Made by a program: the position numbers and the translations under genes. Below, piece by piece: positions 41,001 through 53,400 of a DNA stretch of 64,000 nt. The number at the start of each line of letters is the position of its first letter. Position 1 is the stretch's first letter. Source of the stretch: Hexactinellida sp. DTS-2022 (Eukaryota > Porifera > Hexactinellida); NCBI GenBank assembly GCA_028753945.1, contig JAPNXP010000011.1:4898001-4962000 (forward strand). The letters are read 5' to 3'. The notes under the pieces are model-generated. The model saw only the letters and a list, made by a program, of their open reading frames with translations, was not told where the DNA came from and made no database searches.

Positions 41001-41914
41001 GTTGTTATTTGGGACCATAGGGCCTGTTTATAATAAGCGAACTCAACTTAATACAAACCCTATGTAAGTTGTTATTTGGGACCATAGGGCTTGTTCATAA
41101 TAAGTTCATATTAAGGCTAAATTAAACCCTATGTAAGTTGTTAATTTGGGACCATAGGGCCTGTTTATAATAAGCGAACTCAACTTAATACAAACCATAT
41201 GTAAGTTGTTATTTGGGACCATAGGGCTTGTTTATAATAAGCGAACTCAACTTAATACAAACCCTATGTAAGTTGTTATTTGGGACCATAGGGCTTGTTC
41301 ATAATAAGTTCATATTAAGGCTAAATTAAACCCTATGTAAGTTGTTAAGTTGGGACCATAGGGCCTGTTTATAATAAGCGAACTCAACTTAATACAAACC
41401 CTATGTAAGTTGTTAATATGGGACGATAGGGCCTGTTTATAATAAGTTCATATTAAGCAGACCTGACTGTATACCATATCCCTTTATGCGGCATTAATTA
41501 CTCTACCTGACTACCACTGTGGTGTATTGCTATGCGTGTTTAGGCGGGGGTTATAGAGGAGATGCTTAACGATACCCTGGAGGGTATGGACGATGAGGAC
41601 CTGGAGGATGTGGCCAATGCGGAGGTGGACAAGATCCTCTCGGAGGTGTTAGCGGGACACGGGCCCCTGCCAGTGGCACCCGAACCGGTACGTCTTGTTA
41701 TAGGCTATGAGTTCTTACATACACTTGGTTTTGATACATGGTTTTTATTACATGGTTTTAGGGAGGGAATTATATAGTTTCCCAATACAGTTAATTGGAA
41801 CTATAAAGTGTTTGCAAATTGGAACTATAAAGTGTTCTATAGGAACCTGAGGCTGCTGCTGACGAGGATGACGTGGAAACGATGGCCGCGCGCCTGAATG
41901 CTCTAAGGAGCTAG
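38041..41914 (+). CDS. CHMP3: ESCRT-III subunit CHMP3 (VPS24)
   Basis: Five exons: 38041-38070, 38448-38688, 40594-40715, 41544-41687, 41843-41914; phases agree and give 202 residues. The basic helix 1 (WKQSLRKESNGMDRQIRGIQ), KDAAKKG, LAKEMVQSHRAVNKLYASKA and KSTEVMKAMEK are hallmark CHMP3 blocks. An acidic stretch and a C-terminal MIM-type helix (ETMAARLNALRS) end the protein. CHMP3 joins the membrane-cutting ESCRT-III filament in endosomes and cell division; the C-terminal motif binds VPS4 and AMSH-type MIT domains. The N-terminus (MFKKKDPKEL) is slightly shorter than in vertebrates. Exon 1 is only ten codons; its ATG follows a CAG|TTAGCT acceptor-like site. Introns 2 and 3 carry large repeat arrays. 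AATAAA lies at 42070-42075. Confidence 0.92.
38200..38355. mobile_element. MITE, family A, TA target, in CHMP3 intron 1
   Basis: 156 bp, CAGTAGAACCTCGTTAGTAG at both ends (inverted), with TA on both sides. The cleanest copy of this family. Confidence 0.88.
38693..38808 (+). repeat. 29-bp tandem repeat, four units, next to CHMP3 exon 2 donor
   Basis: Unit GTTATGGGTCCGTAAGAACA + GGGCC..., starting four bases after the GT of the donor. Each unit holds a GTAAGA word resembling a 5' splice site. Confidence 0.9.
39354..39460. repeat. Five consecutive short hairpins
   Basis: Stems: CGAG/CTCG (39354-39370), GTCGC-TTT-GCGAC (39371-39383), GGTGC-TAC-GCACC (39389-39401), GGCCGC-TGT-GCGGCC (39412-39426), CTACCAT-GGAA-ATGGTAG (39443-39460). 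GC-rich in A/T-rich surroundings. A weaker relative is at 29794-29880. Not recognisable as tRNA or another known RNA. Confidence 0.7.
39470..40320. repeat. About 141-bp satellite array in CHMP3 intron 2
   Basis: Six or so units (starts near 39611, 39758, 39899, 40039, 40180) with GTTGATTTTGAATTTTCATT, (AAC)n, and TCGTGTTCAGCATACTTGTT. Unit length 140-147 bp; inner units are nearly identical and outer ones diverged. Confidence 0.92.
40760..41472. repeat. Tandemly amplified family B MITE sequence in CHMP3 intron 3
   Basis: About eight units with AACCCTATGTAAGTTGTTA and GGGACCATAGGGCTTGTTCA, in two alternating lengths (with or without TCATATTAAGGC). The array ends in CAGACCTGACTG then TA, the family B terminus. 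Confidence 0.9.
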
Positions 41915-42172
41915 GTTCTATATTTAGAACTCTGCAGATATTATTTGTGTTACACCCCTGTGAGGTATTCAACTATATTATATTTGTACAGTCAGAAGAT
42001 AGTTGTTATTGGAACTATAGAGGTGTTAGTTCCATATTGGGGGTGTATTCAGGGGGCATAATCCGATTTAATAAATGAATAGCTCATGGTTCATATTTTA
42101 ACTACAAACATACAAACAAATAATTAAAAATACCCAAACAAACTAAAAATATAAGTTTTTCACTCAGTTTTG
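41915..42172. other. Convergent 3' region, CHMP3 and calmodulin-like gene
   Basis: 258 bp shared by the two 3' ends. AATAAA for CHMP3 at 42070-42075; no other feature. Confidence 0.5.
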
Positions 42173-43557
42173 TTACTTGCAATCCCCTTGAGCTTGACTA
42201 GTCATCATTTTTTTAAACTCTTCAAAGTCCACTTCTCCGTCACCGTTAAGGTCCGCTTCCTTCATCATGTCGTCCAACTCCACTTCAGTCATCTGTTCCC
42301 CGAGACTCTTCATTACCTGCCAGGGTGTTAAAATATGTTTATACAGAATATACCCATCTGCATGTAAACACAAACAAGGTTTAATTAGAGGAACACAATT
42401 AACATTAAATGCTCGCTTGGGTAGAGTAATTGTTAATACAGTAAACTACCGATTATAACGAATACCCGGATATATTACGAAGGAATTTCCAGATCCTAAG
42501 CACTTGGCTATAACTAGTCAGAGGCGGATCCAGGGGGGGGGGGGCCCAGGGGGCCTGGACCCCCCCTTCGAAACTGAAATTGACAAAATAGTTAAGAAAC
42601 TTCAGCCTCAAGTTGGAATTATGGCTCCTTATAAAGAAATTAGCGTTTAAAATGACTTCTGAGTGTATAAAAATAAAACTCAAAGAAAATCTGGGGGATT
42701 ACCCCCAGATCCCCTTATAAGTTGTTGGCTACGCTCGCATTATTTCTTGGGCCCCCCCCTTTTCAACATGTCTGGATCCGCCACTGAGAGTTCACTGTAG
42801 CACTTACATCTCTCAGTTCGTCCTTGCTTATGGTTCCATTCCCGTCCTGGTCAAACACCTTGAAAGCCTGTCTCAATTCTGCGTCTTCATCAACTCCCGG
42901 CCTCTTGATGACCATCATTTTGTAGAACTCCTCGAACTCTATGGTACCGTTCCCGTCCGTATCGACCTCATTGATCATATCCTGTAGCTCTTCTTCAGTT
43001 GGATTCTGTCCTAGGGTCTTCATTATCTAGAGCAGGGATTTTTAAGGCAGATCTTGGTGTAAATTTTGCATTAAGATTTTTTGGAGTTACACCACGATTC
43101 GGGTCGGCCGCGGCCGTTGCCGTTGCACTGTTGAGTTACACCAAAACCCTGATCTAGAGGTGTTAGATTAATCATATACAGTCAGTTCAGTTAAATAGAG
43201 GTGTCATGATTAATCATAATACTGTAAATAAAAACACACTACAGTTGGTTCTGTTTTATGAAACAGAATAAGCGAACTCAACTTAATACAACCTATGTAA
43301 GTTGTTAAATTAGGACCATAAGGCTTGTTCATAATAAAAAGTTTCAAAATAAGCAGACTATTAATTCCTCGCAATAAGCGCCTGACTGTAGCTAGCTAAA
43401 TAAGGGCTATTAATCTATTGTTAACTAATCTTACAACTTTCAGCTCCTCATTCGTTATTTTTCCATCTGAATCTTTGTCGAAAAGCTTGAAAGCCTCCAT
43501 GAATTCGTTTTTCTCCTTTTCTTCTAGTTGTGTCTTTACATCAGACTTGCTAGCCAT
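42173..43557 (-). CDS. Calmodulin/troponin C-like protein with four EF-hands
   Basis: Three exons, 43557-43435, 43026-42808, 42316-42173, all phase 0; 161 residues. Four EF-hand loops are visible: [36 protein letters not shown] and [12 protein letters not shown], each with acidic residues at positions 1, 3, 5 and 12, so all should bind calcium. It starts [19 protein letters not shown], longer than calmodulin, and has a short linker ([12 protein letters not shown]) between the halves; troponin C-like or a divergent calmodulin are both possible. The exon layout cuts just after EF1 and EF3 loops. The gene is tail-to-tail with CHMP3. Confidence 0.9.
42439..42797. mobile_element. MITE, family F, interrupted by a hAT-type MITE
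   Basis: Outer ends CAGTAAACTACCGATTATAA and (reverse) CAGTGAACTCTC with TA on both sides. A 268-bp element (42519-42786) with ends CAGAGGCGGATCCA and (reverse) CAGTGGCGGATCCA sits inside it. The inner target duplication is not recognisable. The outer element ends 8 bases from the exon 2 donor. Confidence 0.75.
43235..43395. mobile_element. Degenerate family B MITE in calmodulin-like intron 1
   Basis: ATAAGCGAACTCAACTTAAT and the GACCATAAGGCTTGTTCATA core; ends with CGCCTGACTG then TA. Confidence 0.6.
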
Positions 43558-44243
43558 TTTGCTAATTATGTAAATTGTTAAGTTTATCTCTATAAAAACG
43601 CGAACTATTGTTTGTCCAGAATAAGTTAATTTATACTATTCGTGTGTCCTATTAGAGTTTGTCTAACAGCTGATAAATGGAGCCATGGTAACCACATTGG
43701 AATGTTATCATTTCTGACTACAAATGACGCCAAATGAACGTTAATCATTGACGCATGAATTGTATTAATTTCAAGAATAGATTTACTGTCTATAATCAGA
43801 TATTGTTTCTTAGGAATATAATTACTTTTAACCTTACAAAGACAAAAGCCTAATAAAGTACAGACCACCATAATTACATGCCACCTTTATACTATTCAAT
43901 GCATTAGTGCGTATCGATTTCAAGCTATGTGATTCATTGCATAACTTCTCGTCACTTTGTTGCTAGGATAAACTTAATATAGTCAGACACCGCGGTTAAC
44001 TGTAGGCCCTCGTTACGAAGTTTGGCTTTTGGAATGTGTTATTTGTCTGTATTTATATTTATTTAGTCTATCATATAAATATATTAATTTACATTGATTC
44101 TTTAATTCAATGTGGAATCCTAAGCGTTTTATTCTTTATAAATACAAATTATTTATACACTCAACTACTGTATATCGTACTTAGAGAATAAGATTATTGT
44201 TGTTGTTGTTGTTGTTGTTGTTTAACAATCTGCCTATAGCAAT
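43558..44243. other. Divergent intergenic region, calmodulin-like and receptor genes
   Basis: 686 bp. Near 43590 TATAAAAACGCG (minus strand reading CGCGTTTTTATA region) may be the calmodulin-like promoter. A (GTT)n run at 44196-44221 lies 22 bases before the receptor ATG. No gene seen. Confidence 0.5.
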
Positions 44244-44373
44244 ATGAGGTTGCTGTGCCTAGCTATCCTATCTATTGTGTGTGTGATTACGTCACGCGCC
44301 GCTATAACTTCTCGCGTGGAGAGGGCACGTACCCCCGGCCCTAGGGAAGTGAGTATAGACAGTCTCCTAGACG

Positions 44374-44407
<34 letters not shown>

Positions 44408-47400
44408 GCTCCTCAAAGAGAAGACAACGCGACACAAACGTGCCACCCCTGCAAACGACACTTTCTCCTACACCACTGCGCTCTCAAACGATAATAACGG
44501 ATACGCACTAGTGCACTATTCCGGCGCTTATTCGAGCAAGATATTTATAGTAACGCAGCGGTCACAGAGCTCTAGAGTTGTACAGTCGAACCTATGGCGC
44601 ACAACGGACTATGGACGCGTATATTCTAACGACACTTACAAGCTACCGACCAACGCTATTGTTAACCGCTTCTACATATCCCTCAACAAGGAAAAGCTAA
44701 TTCTTACCGACCAGAGGAACAACAGACTATATAGGTATACACCGATGTTAGCCTAATAATAATACTGCTATATTAGCAAGTTATTTCAGTCCCCAAGCGA
44801 GCATTTAAATAGTGTATTATACAGGCATTTGTAAATACGCTCCTAATCCTGGTCTGATCCAATTTCCATACGCCTAATCACAAATTATTGTTACGGTATA
44901 GGAGAAGATTCCAAATTTTCGCACTCCTAAATATTTTTTTTCCAAAAATAATACCCCAAAAGAGTCCTGGATAATTCCTTGCATTTAATGTTAATTCCGT
45001 TCCTCTAATAGCAAGTTGGCCTATTAGCAATCAAATTTGAGACTTGCTATTAGTAACACCTGTAGTTCCAGTTCCAATAGGAACTAAGAGTGCTCCTTAG
45101 GACCTCGGACGGAGGAGAGAGCTACAACATCACCGGGGTCCCTTTCGACCCCTCCACGCTGGAGTTCCACCCCCGTCTGGAGGAGGCGGTTCTGGGGTAC
45201 GACGAGGACCACAAGGAACTCTTCGTGTCAGCCGACTTCGGGGCCAACTGGCAGCAAATAGGTACACACAGCTTTTGTATCTTCTTATACAGCAGTGTTA
45301 TACAGTGTTATGCTATATAATATATACAGTAGACTCTGTTAATAGGAACTACAGTAGATATATACAGTAGAACTTCGTTAATACGAACACCAACGGACGG
45401 TAAAAATGTGTTCCTATTAACCGGAGTAATACCCATTGAATAGCCATTGTAGGGACTTGATTTTGTGGAACTACATTAGACTTGTTAGTAGGACACGGAT
45501 AAGGGAAATAACGGTTAAGGAGTACAAGGTTTAATTCCCCTATACGAATGCATGCAAATGACTCCGGTTAATACGAGCTATGAGCTAAGCAGTGGTTATA
45601 AGGTTGCTTATTAAGATACGGAGGTGTACGCCTACAGCTGGGATCCGACGCCCGAGGCTCCCACTGTATACTACGAGACTGATGTGGGTAATGCGACGTT
45701 CCTATGGAGGGGAATGGTGACTGGGGACAAGCTAAGCAAGGGAGAGTTTGACTCTGGCCTGGGAGCTGTGGAGAGGAACTCCCTGGTTCTTATAAGTAAG
45801 TTCTGTTCGTTATAGTATATCTAGATTCCCTGGTTCTTATAAGTAAGTTCTGTTCGTTATACTATATCTAGATTCTAGAGCACAGCTAATGTTATAGAGC
45901 CTGCATAGTGCATGTTACGTGTAGTGTTAGTGTTGTACAGTAAAACCTTAGAAAGTGAACACCCTGGGGACCAGCCAAAGTTAGTTAGTTAGTTAGCTAT
46001 CTAGTTAGATTAGAGAGTAGTTCACTTTTCACGATTTATCATAACGTGTGTCTTGACTCTAAAGCAATTAGGGAAATTTGGGACCGAGAAATTTTTTTCA
46101 TATTTTTTGGAGTTGTTCATTTCTTGAAAGTTTTACTGTAGTACAGTAGATACCGGATATAAGAACATACCGGATGTAAGAACATTCTACTGGAAAACGG
46201 TTGCCATATACCCCGTATAATTTATGCCGGTTATAAGAACACTATATGCAGTTCCCTACTATGTTCTTATAACCTGCATCCACTGTACAATCTCTGTATT
46301 ATCCGGTTTCTCCAGATGACTACATATTTGTTGAGAAACAGCTGAACCTATCTGATACGAGTGGGGAGGGGGGTCTCTTTGTGTCCTACAAAAGAGCCCC
46401 CTTCCGAGAGGCCATGTTCCCCCTTAAGACCCAGGAGCAGCACTACCTGATAGCGGACGCTAGTCAGGGCCAGGCTCTGGTGGCTGTGTACCACTTCGGG
46501 AATCTAACTAATCTGTACCTGTCCGATGAGGCGGGGCAGTACTACTCTCTGTCTATGCAGAACCTTAAGGTACCCCTACTGCCCCTGGTTATCGTGTTGG
46601 TACATTGGTATGTAGGTAGTAGAACCAAGGGATTATCCAGGAGCGCGAGACACTCCTTTGGAGCATGATTTTTGGAAAATTTGAATTTAGGAGCCCGAAA
46701 TTTGGAATCTTCTCCTATACCGTAACATTAATTTGTGATTTAGGCGAATGAAAATGGTTGTGACCAAGTTTAGGAGCGTATTTACAAACGGCTGTATAAT
46801 ACACTTGCTTTTGCTTAAGATAATTTACTCTATTCTAAGTGCATTTAAACCGGTTTTTTCTAAACATTTCTTTTCAGATTAAAATAGTTTTTTTAAACCG
46901 ATGAAAAATACTAGTAAAGTTGGAATTTCTTACAAAAGATTGTATCACTAATAGTTAGAATAAACCGATAAGTTAGAATAACCCGGTTTGACTGTATACT
47001 ATACTTACCTGGTTACGGTACGGTTACCTGGTTACGTAGGGCAGCGGCATAAGCCAGTGGCGTACCCGCACCGCCTCTGTCGAGCTGGTCAGAATAGAGG
47101 GCATCTCCGGTACCTACATAGCCAACAGACTGGATCCTATCGCTAGCAGGAGCTACTACAACTGGCCCACATTCACACAGATTACATACGACAAGGGTAA
47201 GTATGTGTAATGTTATAAACTCTAGTGTCAATTGTAGTGTTAATTAATTAATTAATTAAGTGTAATTATAGCATAAATTATAGTCTAATTATAGTGTCAA
47301 TTGTAGTGTTAATTATAGTGTTAATTATAGCGTAAATTATAACCATAAATTATAGTCTAATTATAGTGTCAATTGTAGTGTAAATTATAGTCTAATTATA

Positions 47401-50400
47401 GTGTCAATTGTAGTGTAAATTATAGTCTAATTATAGTGTCAATTGTAGTGTTAATTATAGCGTAAATTATAGTGTTAATTATAGCATAAATTATAGCGTA
47501 AATAATAGTCTAATTATAGTAGTGTTAATTATAGTGTTAATTAAGTGCCAATTAAGTGTCAATTGTAGTCAATTATAATGCAAATTAATTGTAATTGTAG
47601 TCAATTATAATGCAAATCAGAGTGTAATTAAGTGTGAGTGCTAGCAAAGAGCCCTGCTAGGTGTTACATTGTGTGTGGTTGTGTCCGCAGGTGGCACGTG
47701 GCGGTACATAAGGAGGCCCCCCTACGGCGCGGACGGACAACCCAACGACAACTGCACCCTCTCTTCGGACTGCAATCTGAATCTGCGGATCACCCAGCCC
47801 TCCCGACAGGGTGTGTACTCCAGAGAGCACGCGTTGGGACTAATAGCGGCACACGGGAATTCTGGGAAATATCTCAACAGCTATTGGTGGGCGCAGTACT
47901 TCTCAAACGTGTATCTCTCTAGAGACGCAGGTGAGTACATGGAATGCAGACATTCCTACCAATGCAGAATGTAACTATGGTGGAGCCTCGTTAGTTGGGA
48001 TCGTCATAATGCGTTCTCTTATCCGGATTATTATTAACCGGTGTAATTTATATTGAAAATGGTTTTAAAGGGGACTGAATTTGTGTTCGTATTAACCAAT
48101 ATAATTTGTTTTGGAAAGGCTTTGAATGGGACTGAATAGTATTCGTATTAACCAATATCATATTATTTGTATGAAAAGGCTTTGAATGGGACTGAAATTG
48201 TGTTCGTATTAACGAATATCATTTGTATGAAAAGGCTTTGAAGGGGACTGAATAGTGTTCCTATTACGGTGTATTTATACTGTTGTGTTATAGGCTTTGA
48301 AGGGGACTGAATAGTGTTCCTATTACCGTGTGGTTATACTGTTGTGTTATAGGCTTTGAAGGGACTGAATAGTGTTCCTATTACCGTGTGGTTATACTGT
48401 TGTGTTATAGGCTTTACTTGGACGGAGGAGTTTAACAGCGGCGCTTACGAATACGCATTCCTGGACCATGGAGGCGTTGTTGTGTCCGTATCGAGGTACA
48501 GCGGATATTCTGTGTACACCAAGAGCATCACATACTCCTGTACAGAAGGGTTGTCATGGAAACAGAGAGATATTTCTGACAGCAAACTGTACGTGATAGG
48601 AATGCTGACAGAACCGGGCTCTACAACTTTAGAGGTTAGAATATTATTATACTCTCGCGTAGACATAATTCCACTTAGGATTTGGTAGCATAACAATGTT
48701 ATTATTATGATATCCGAATTATATTGCATTATTATATCTGCTCGTCCGAGCTACGCGCGTTCTTACAACTTGTCACCTTTAATGAGGGAAGATGTGAATA
48801 TTTTTCTTAGATATTAGAACTTGTTTCTAGATACAGTATTCCCTATCCCCCTGCCAAATTTCAAGTTTGTAGCTCTTACCAGTTCACCCCTAAATTAATT
48901 CTGAACAAACAAACAAAAAATCATTGTGATTTAATATATAAGATAAACTCGCCACAATATTAAATTTAGTAATTTTCAAAACAAAATCAATATATATATA
49001 TATATACAATGTAAGTTTAATTCGTTAACCCCTCGTGTTGACGACTGTATATCCAGAAGGAGAGTTTCCGACTGATCGTTCATAGCCTCAAAGTGCACTG
49101 CTTGATATGGGCGCCGCAATTCGCTGAGTTGAACTCCGGGAGGATCTCTACTATGCGGCTCTCCAAACAGTATGAACCAACCTTTTTCATTGGCCAGCTG
49201 TTCGGCCCTGGCGCGGCTCCGGGTCATCGGGCACAGCAGGGAGGGTCCTCGGAGACTCCTCAGGGCCGGGGGTCGCAGGGGTGTAAGAGTTTGGACTAAT
49301 CTCTCCTCCACAAACCGGGTGTGGTAGTCCGATAGTATGCGGGACAGCCCCCGAGCATAGCTGGCATTCGCCTCCCTGTCCCGCATACTATCATCTATGG
49401 ACAAAATACGAATTAACTTCCCTTTAACTTAAAATTCATAATCGTTTCTGGCCGTAATAAGTGAGTTATATAAAGTATTAACTAACCTCATGGTTTCCTG
49501 TACAGGCCTGGACCCGTGGGGCAATTTATGCCCCAACTATAGGGTGCGTCCGGGTGAGTGTGTCGTCTAAAAAATAAATGTAAATTAAGGCGCTTAATTT
49601 TGGTCATCAATTTCTACTCGCCTTAGTTTATTTCCCGGAATCTTCTCGGAGGCGGGGGGAGGGGTAGGCGAGGGGGTAACACCTGTGAGCAGAGAGAAAG
49701 TATTCAGGGAATTATTCTTTATTAAAAATATGTTATATAAATAAATGAAAGGACGTAGACCTTTGACGTAAGCGTGTATTTCGTTAAACAGTAGATGTCG
49801 GAATATAAGCACACCGGTTATAAGAACATATCGGATATAAAAACACTATGTTGGAAACGCTTATAACCGGCATCCACTGTATTAACTTCCCTTTAACTGA
49901 ATTTTATTGTAAAATTATAAGGTCAAAACTTGGAATTACTAATATATTATCGGCCAACACCTTTCTAATGCAATTTAAGGCACTGCAAGATATCTTTTTA
50001 ACAAAAATTCACCTTTGAAAAGCCGTTTTTATATTGTAAAGGTGTTGGCCGTATGTAAGTGAGTTATATAAAGTATTAACTAACCTTCTTCTAAGCTCCC
50101 TTCTACCTTCTTCAGACACTTCCCCAGCTCCCGGTGGAGTTCTTTGTCCCAGCACGCGGGGGCTGGAGGGCGAATTTGTAACCTCGCCGCATATTCCGAA
50201 ATCTCTTTGTGGATAGTGGAATGTGCGGCGCTGTTGTTGACTGAGAGGGGTGTTAGCGGCGGGACGCTTCCGGGTTGTTCGGGGCGTGACCCTGGGGTAA
50301 CTTTGGGATATAGATCTCGTACGTAATGACTCCATAGTCGGGGATATTTGTCTCCAGGCGCAGGTGGAAAGAACGGTTGATAGTAATGTAAATTAAAATA

Positions 50401-53400
50401 GAAATAATGTAGATTAGTAGAAAAACATGTTTATATAGCATAGCTATTGGATAGCCTATAGGAAGTAGAATAGGAAGTAGTTCTATATTTGCAGTAGATA
50501 GTTCTAAATATGTGAATTCCGCGCAAAATTTAATTGAATAGAATTCCTTTCTTCTTGGAATTCCTTTGTTTCTAAATTGAATTGACAGCCTCACACGATG
50601 TGTTAATTAGCCAGTCACCGTCACCTTGCGACGAATTAGTCGCCATAAAACAGTCGGAAAACGGGAGGGGCGTGACCCCCATTTAGGGGCCAAGCCAAGT
50701 GGGGGGCTACACAACTTCAGCTCCGACGAGTTTATATTAACAGTACTACATAGAAACCGGTTTTTTCTAACCATTTTTAAAAATAAAATAGTAAGAAAAA
50801 ACCGATGAAAATAGTACTAGCGAAGTTGGAATTTCTTACAAAAAAGATTACATTACTAGAAGTTAGAATAAACCGATAAGTTAGAATAACCCTTAGTTAG
50901 AATACACCGGTTTCACTATAGTTATGATTATCTACAGGCTACGGTATTCGCAAAGACCCCTGGTGCCTTCAAGGAGTGGCTGCTGGTTCAGATGAACTTC
51001 TCACAGCTGATAAATAGGACCTGTCAAGAAGGGGACTACGTAGACTGGATTCCTAGCGACGAGAGGTGAGATTGGAATGCGTATTAGTCAGGGGTTTATC
51101 TAGGATATTCTTGCCCGGCACTTATTATAGAAGTTTAATTTTATGGCACCCTAATGGTGTTAGCCATAATACTTAATCAGCATAATTCAATGATGAGGCA
51201 TTGTTTGATTATTTTGATGATACAGTAGACTCCGCTTAAATAGATTTCTCCGTTTAATTGGGTAAAATTTCACCGGATTTATAGGACACAATGACATTTT
51301 GGCTTAAATATTTTCGGTTAATAGATTTCTCCGCTAAATCGGTTCAAAGCAACCTGGTCCCGAGGTGACTCTATTAAGCGGAGTCGACTGTATACTATTT
51401 TAGCCTGGCTGGCACCTATAGTATAACCCTTATATGAGTGTATATTTACGGTTTGTAGACAGGGGGGGCACTGTCTCCTTGGCGAGAGGGCCGTGTACGA
51501 ACGCCGGAAGCCAGAGGTCTGCTGTTTCAACGGCCGCAGCTACGACCGACCCATAAACACCTCCACCTGTCCCTGCAAGCTCCAGGACTTCGACTGTGAC
51601 GTAGGCTATGAGAAGCTGAGCTCGGACTCCCCTTGCACCCCTGCGGAGGGGTACGCCCCCCAGGGTGCCCCCCTGGAGTGCCCCGAGGGGAACACGTACA
51701 CCCTCTCTCTTGGGTACCGTCTGATACCAGGGGACAAGTGCCAGGGGGGGGACTACCATGCGTACGCACCTCGGGAGTACACGTGTCCTATACGCGCTCC
51801 GACATCCCTGATCCTGAGTCCGGATATGCACTACTACCGTATCGGACAAAGCGTGCTTATTAGGCTCTCACAGGGGTTCGGGTCCCGTGTGTCTACTGTG
51901 TACCTCTGGTCTTATGGGGACGGAGAGACCGAACAGCTGATCGGCTACACAGCCTCCGAGACGGTATCTCACACCTACGCGAGGGCTGGCGTGTACACTG
52001 TCAGTTGTGATTAGACTCTGCTAGTAGGAACACCAGGGGACCGTGTTTTACGTAGTGTTAATCGGGGTCATTTGCATGCATTGTATAGGCGAGGGGAATT
52101 AACAAAAGTATTGGGAATTTTTGAATGAAATTTGCAGGGAATATTAAGAACTATGCAATAAAACCAGATTAATGAATTTTTAGTCGTGCGTTAAACCTTG
52201 TACTCCTTAACCTATATCCCTTATCCGTGTTCCTACTAACAGAGCTACAGTGCTATTAATAAAACAGTTATAACCCGGTGTATCTAGGTGGTTCTATCTG
52301 CTTACAACACGGGAGGAGTTAACAATGTGTCCGTGACAATAGTGGTACTAGACGTGGTATATTCCTTCGAGATAACCGGTGTGCTTACGCCGGTGGCAGT
52401 GGGCGCCACGGCCCGCTACTCCCTGTCCGCGTACTCCCCACCCCCGGACCGACACCTCCTCCCCGAGGGGACATACGGGGTCACCTGGAGCCTGAGGCTC
52501 GGCAGCCAGGAGGTGGTCAGCGTAGAGGGACAGGAGCTCTCGTATAGACTCATGTCAGAGGGCGTGTACTACGTTAACGTGAGTAGACACTGCTATATAG
52601 TATATAGGGTCCTATTAGAGTTTGTACAGACCAGTCAGTTCCCAATGGGAACAAACGAAGTTAGAGTATGTGTAATAGCAAGTGTTATTAGGCTATAAGG
52701 TGTAACCAGTCAGTTCCAATTATAACATAGCATCAATCGAAATTAGAGTATACAGTGGTTTTCGAGTAATAGCAAGTCACAAACTAGGATATTATTTAGT
52801 TGTTTTCTTGGATTTGAATTCAATAATTCAGTTACTAAATAGCAAGTCGCATTTTGCACGAAATTTGCTTGCTATTAGAGGAACAGAATTAACATTAAAT
52901 GCTCGCTTAGGGACTGAAATACCTTGCTAATGCTATATTGCTATTAGGCTATCAGAATCAATATAGTTACTGCATTCCTTAGATAGAGGTATACAACAAC
53001 GTGACCACCAAAGCTGTACGGCAGGTATGGCTTATAACGGTGGTGGGGGTACCCGGGGGTCTCTCCCTCGCCCCCTCCACCGACCCCGATCTGTTCCGGT
53101 CCGGACACACCATACGGCTGGCCTTCAGACAGCTGACAGACACAGGGTACACTCAGTACTGCGTGCGCTTCGGGGACAGCGATCAGCTGAGCGGACTTAA
53201 CTACTCCGCCACTGAGAGTATACAGCATGTGTATACACAGCCCGGCGTATACAGTGTTAGTGTGGTGGCTGTTAATATAGCTGGGAACCAAACCGTTGTA
53301 AAGGATATCGCTATATATGACGAGGTTATGTCAGCTGTTATTAAGTTCCCGTCTATTCTGATTGTGGGACTTAATGAGGTGTTCTCTGCTGAGTACGCAC

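Noticed and set aside
48356..48410. Earlier start of receptor exon 7
   Set aside because: The open frame extends upstream only through the intron's tandem repeats; the acceptor at 48410 fits the phase from exon 6.
49505..49555. Extra receptor exon between exons 7 and 8
   Set aside because: It has AG and GT borders, but its length is not a multiple of three while both neighbours are phase 0, and exons 7 and 8 join well without it.
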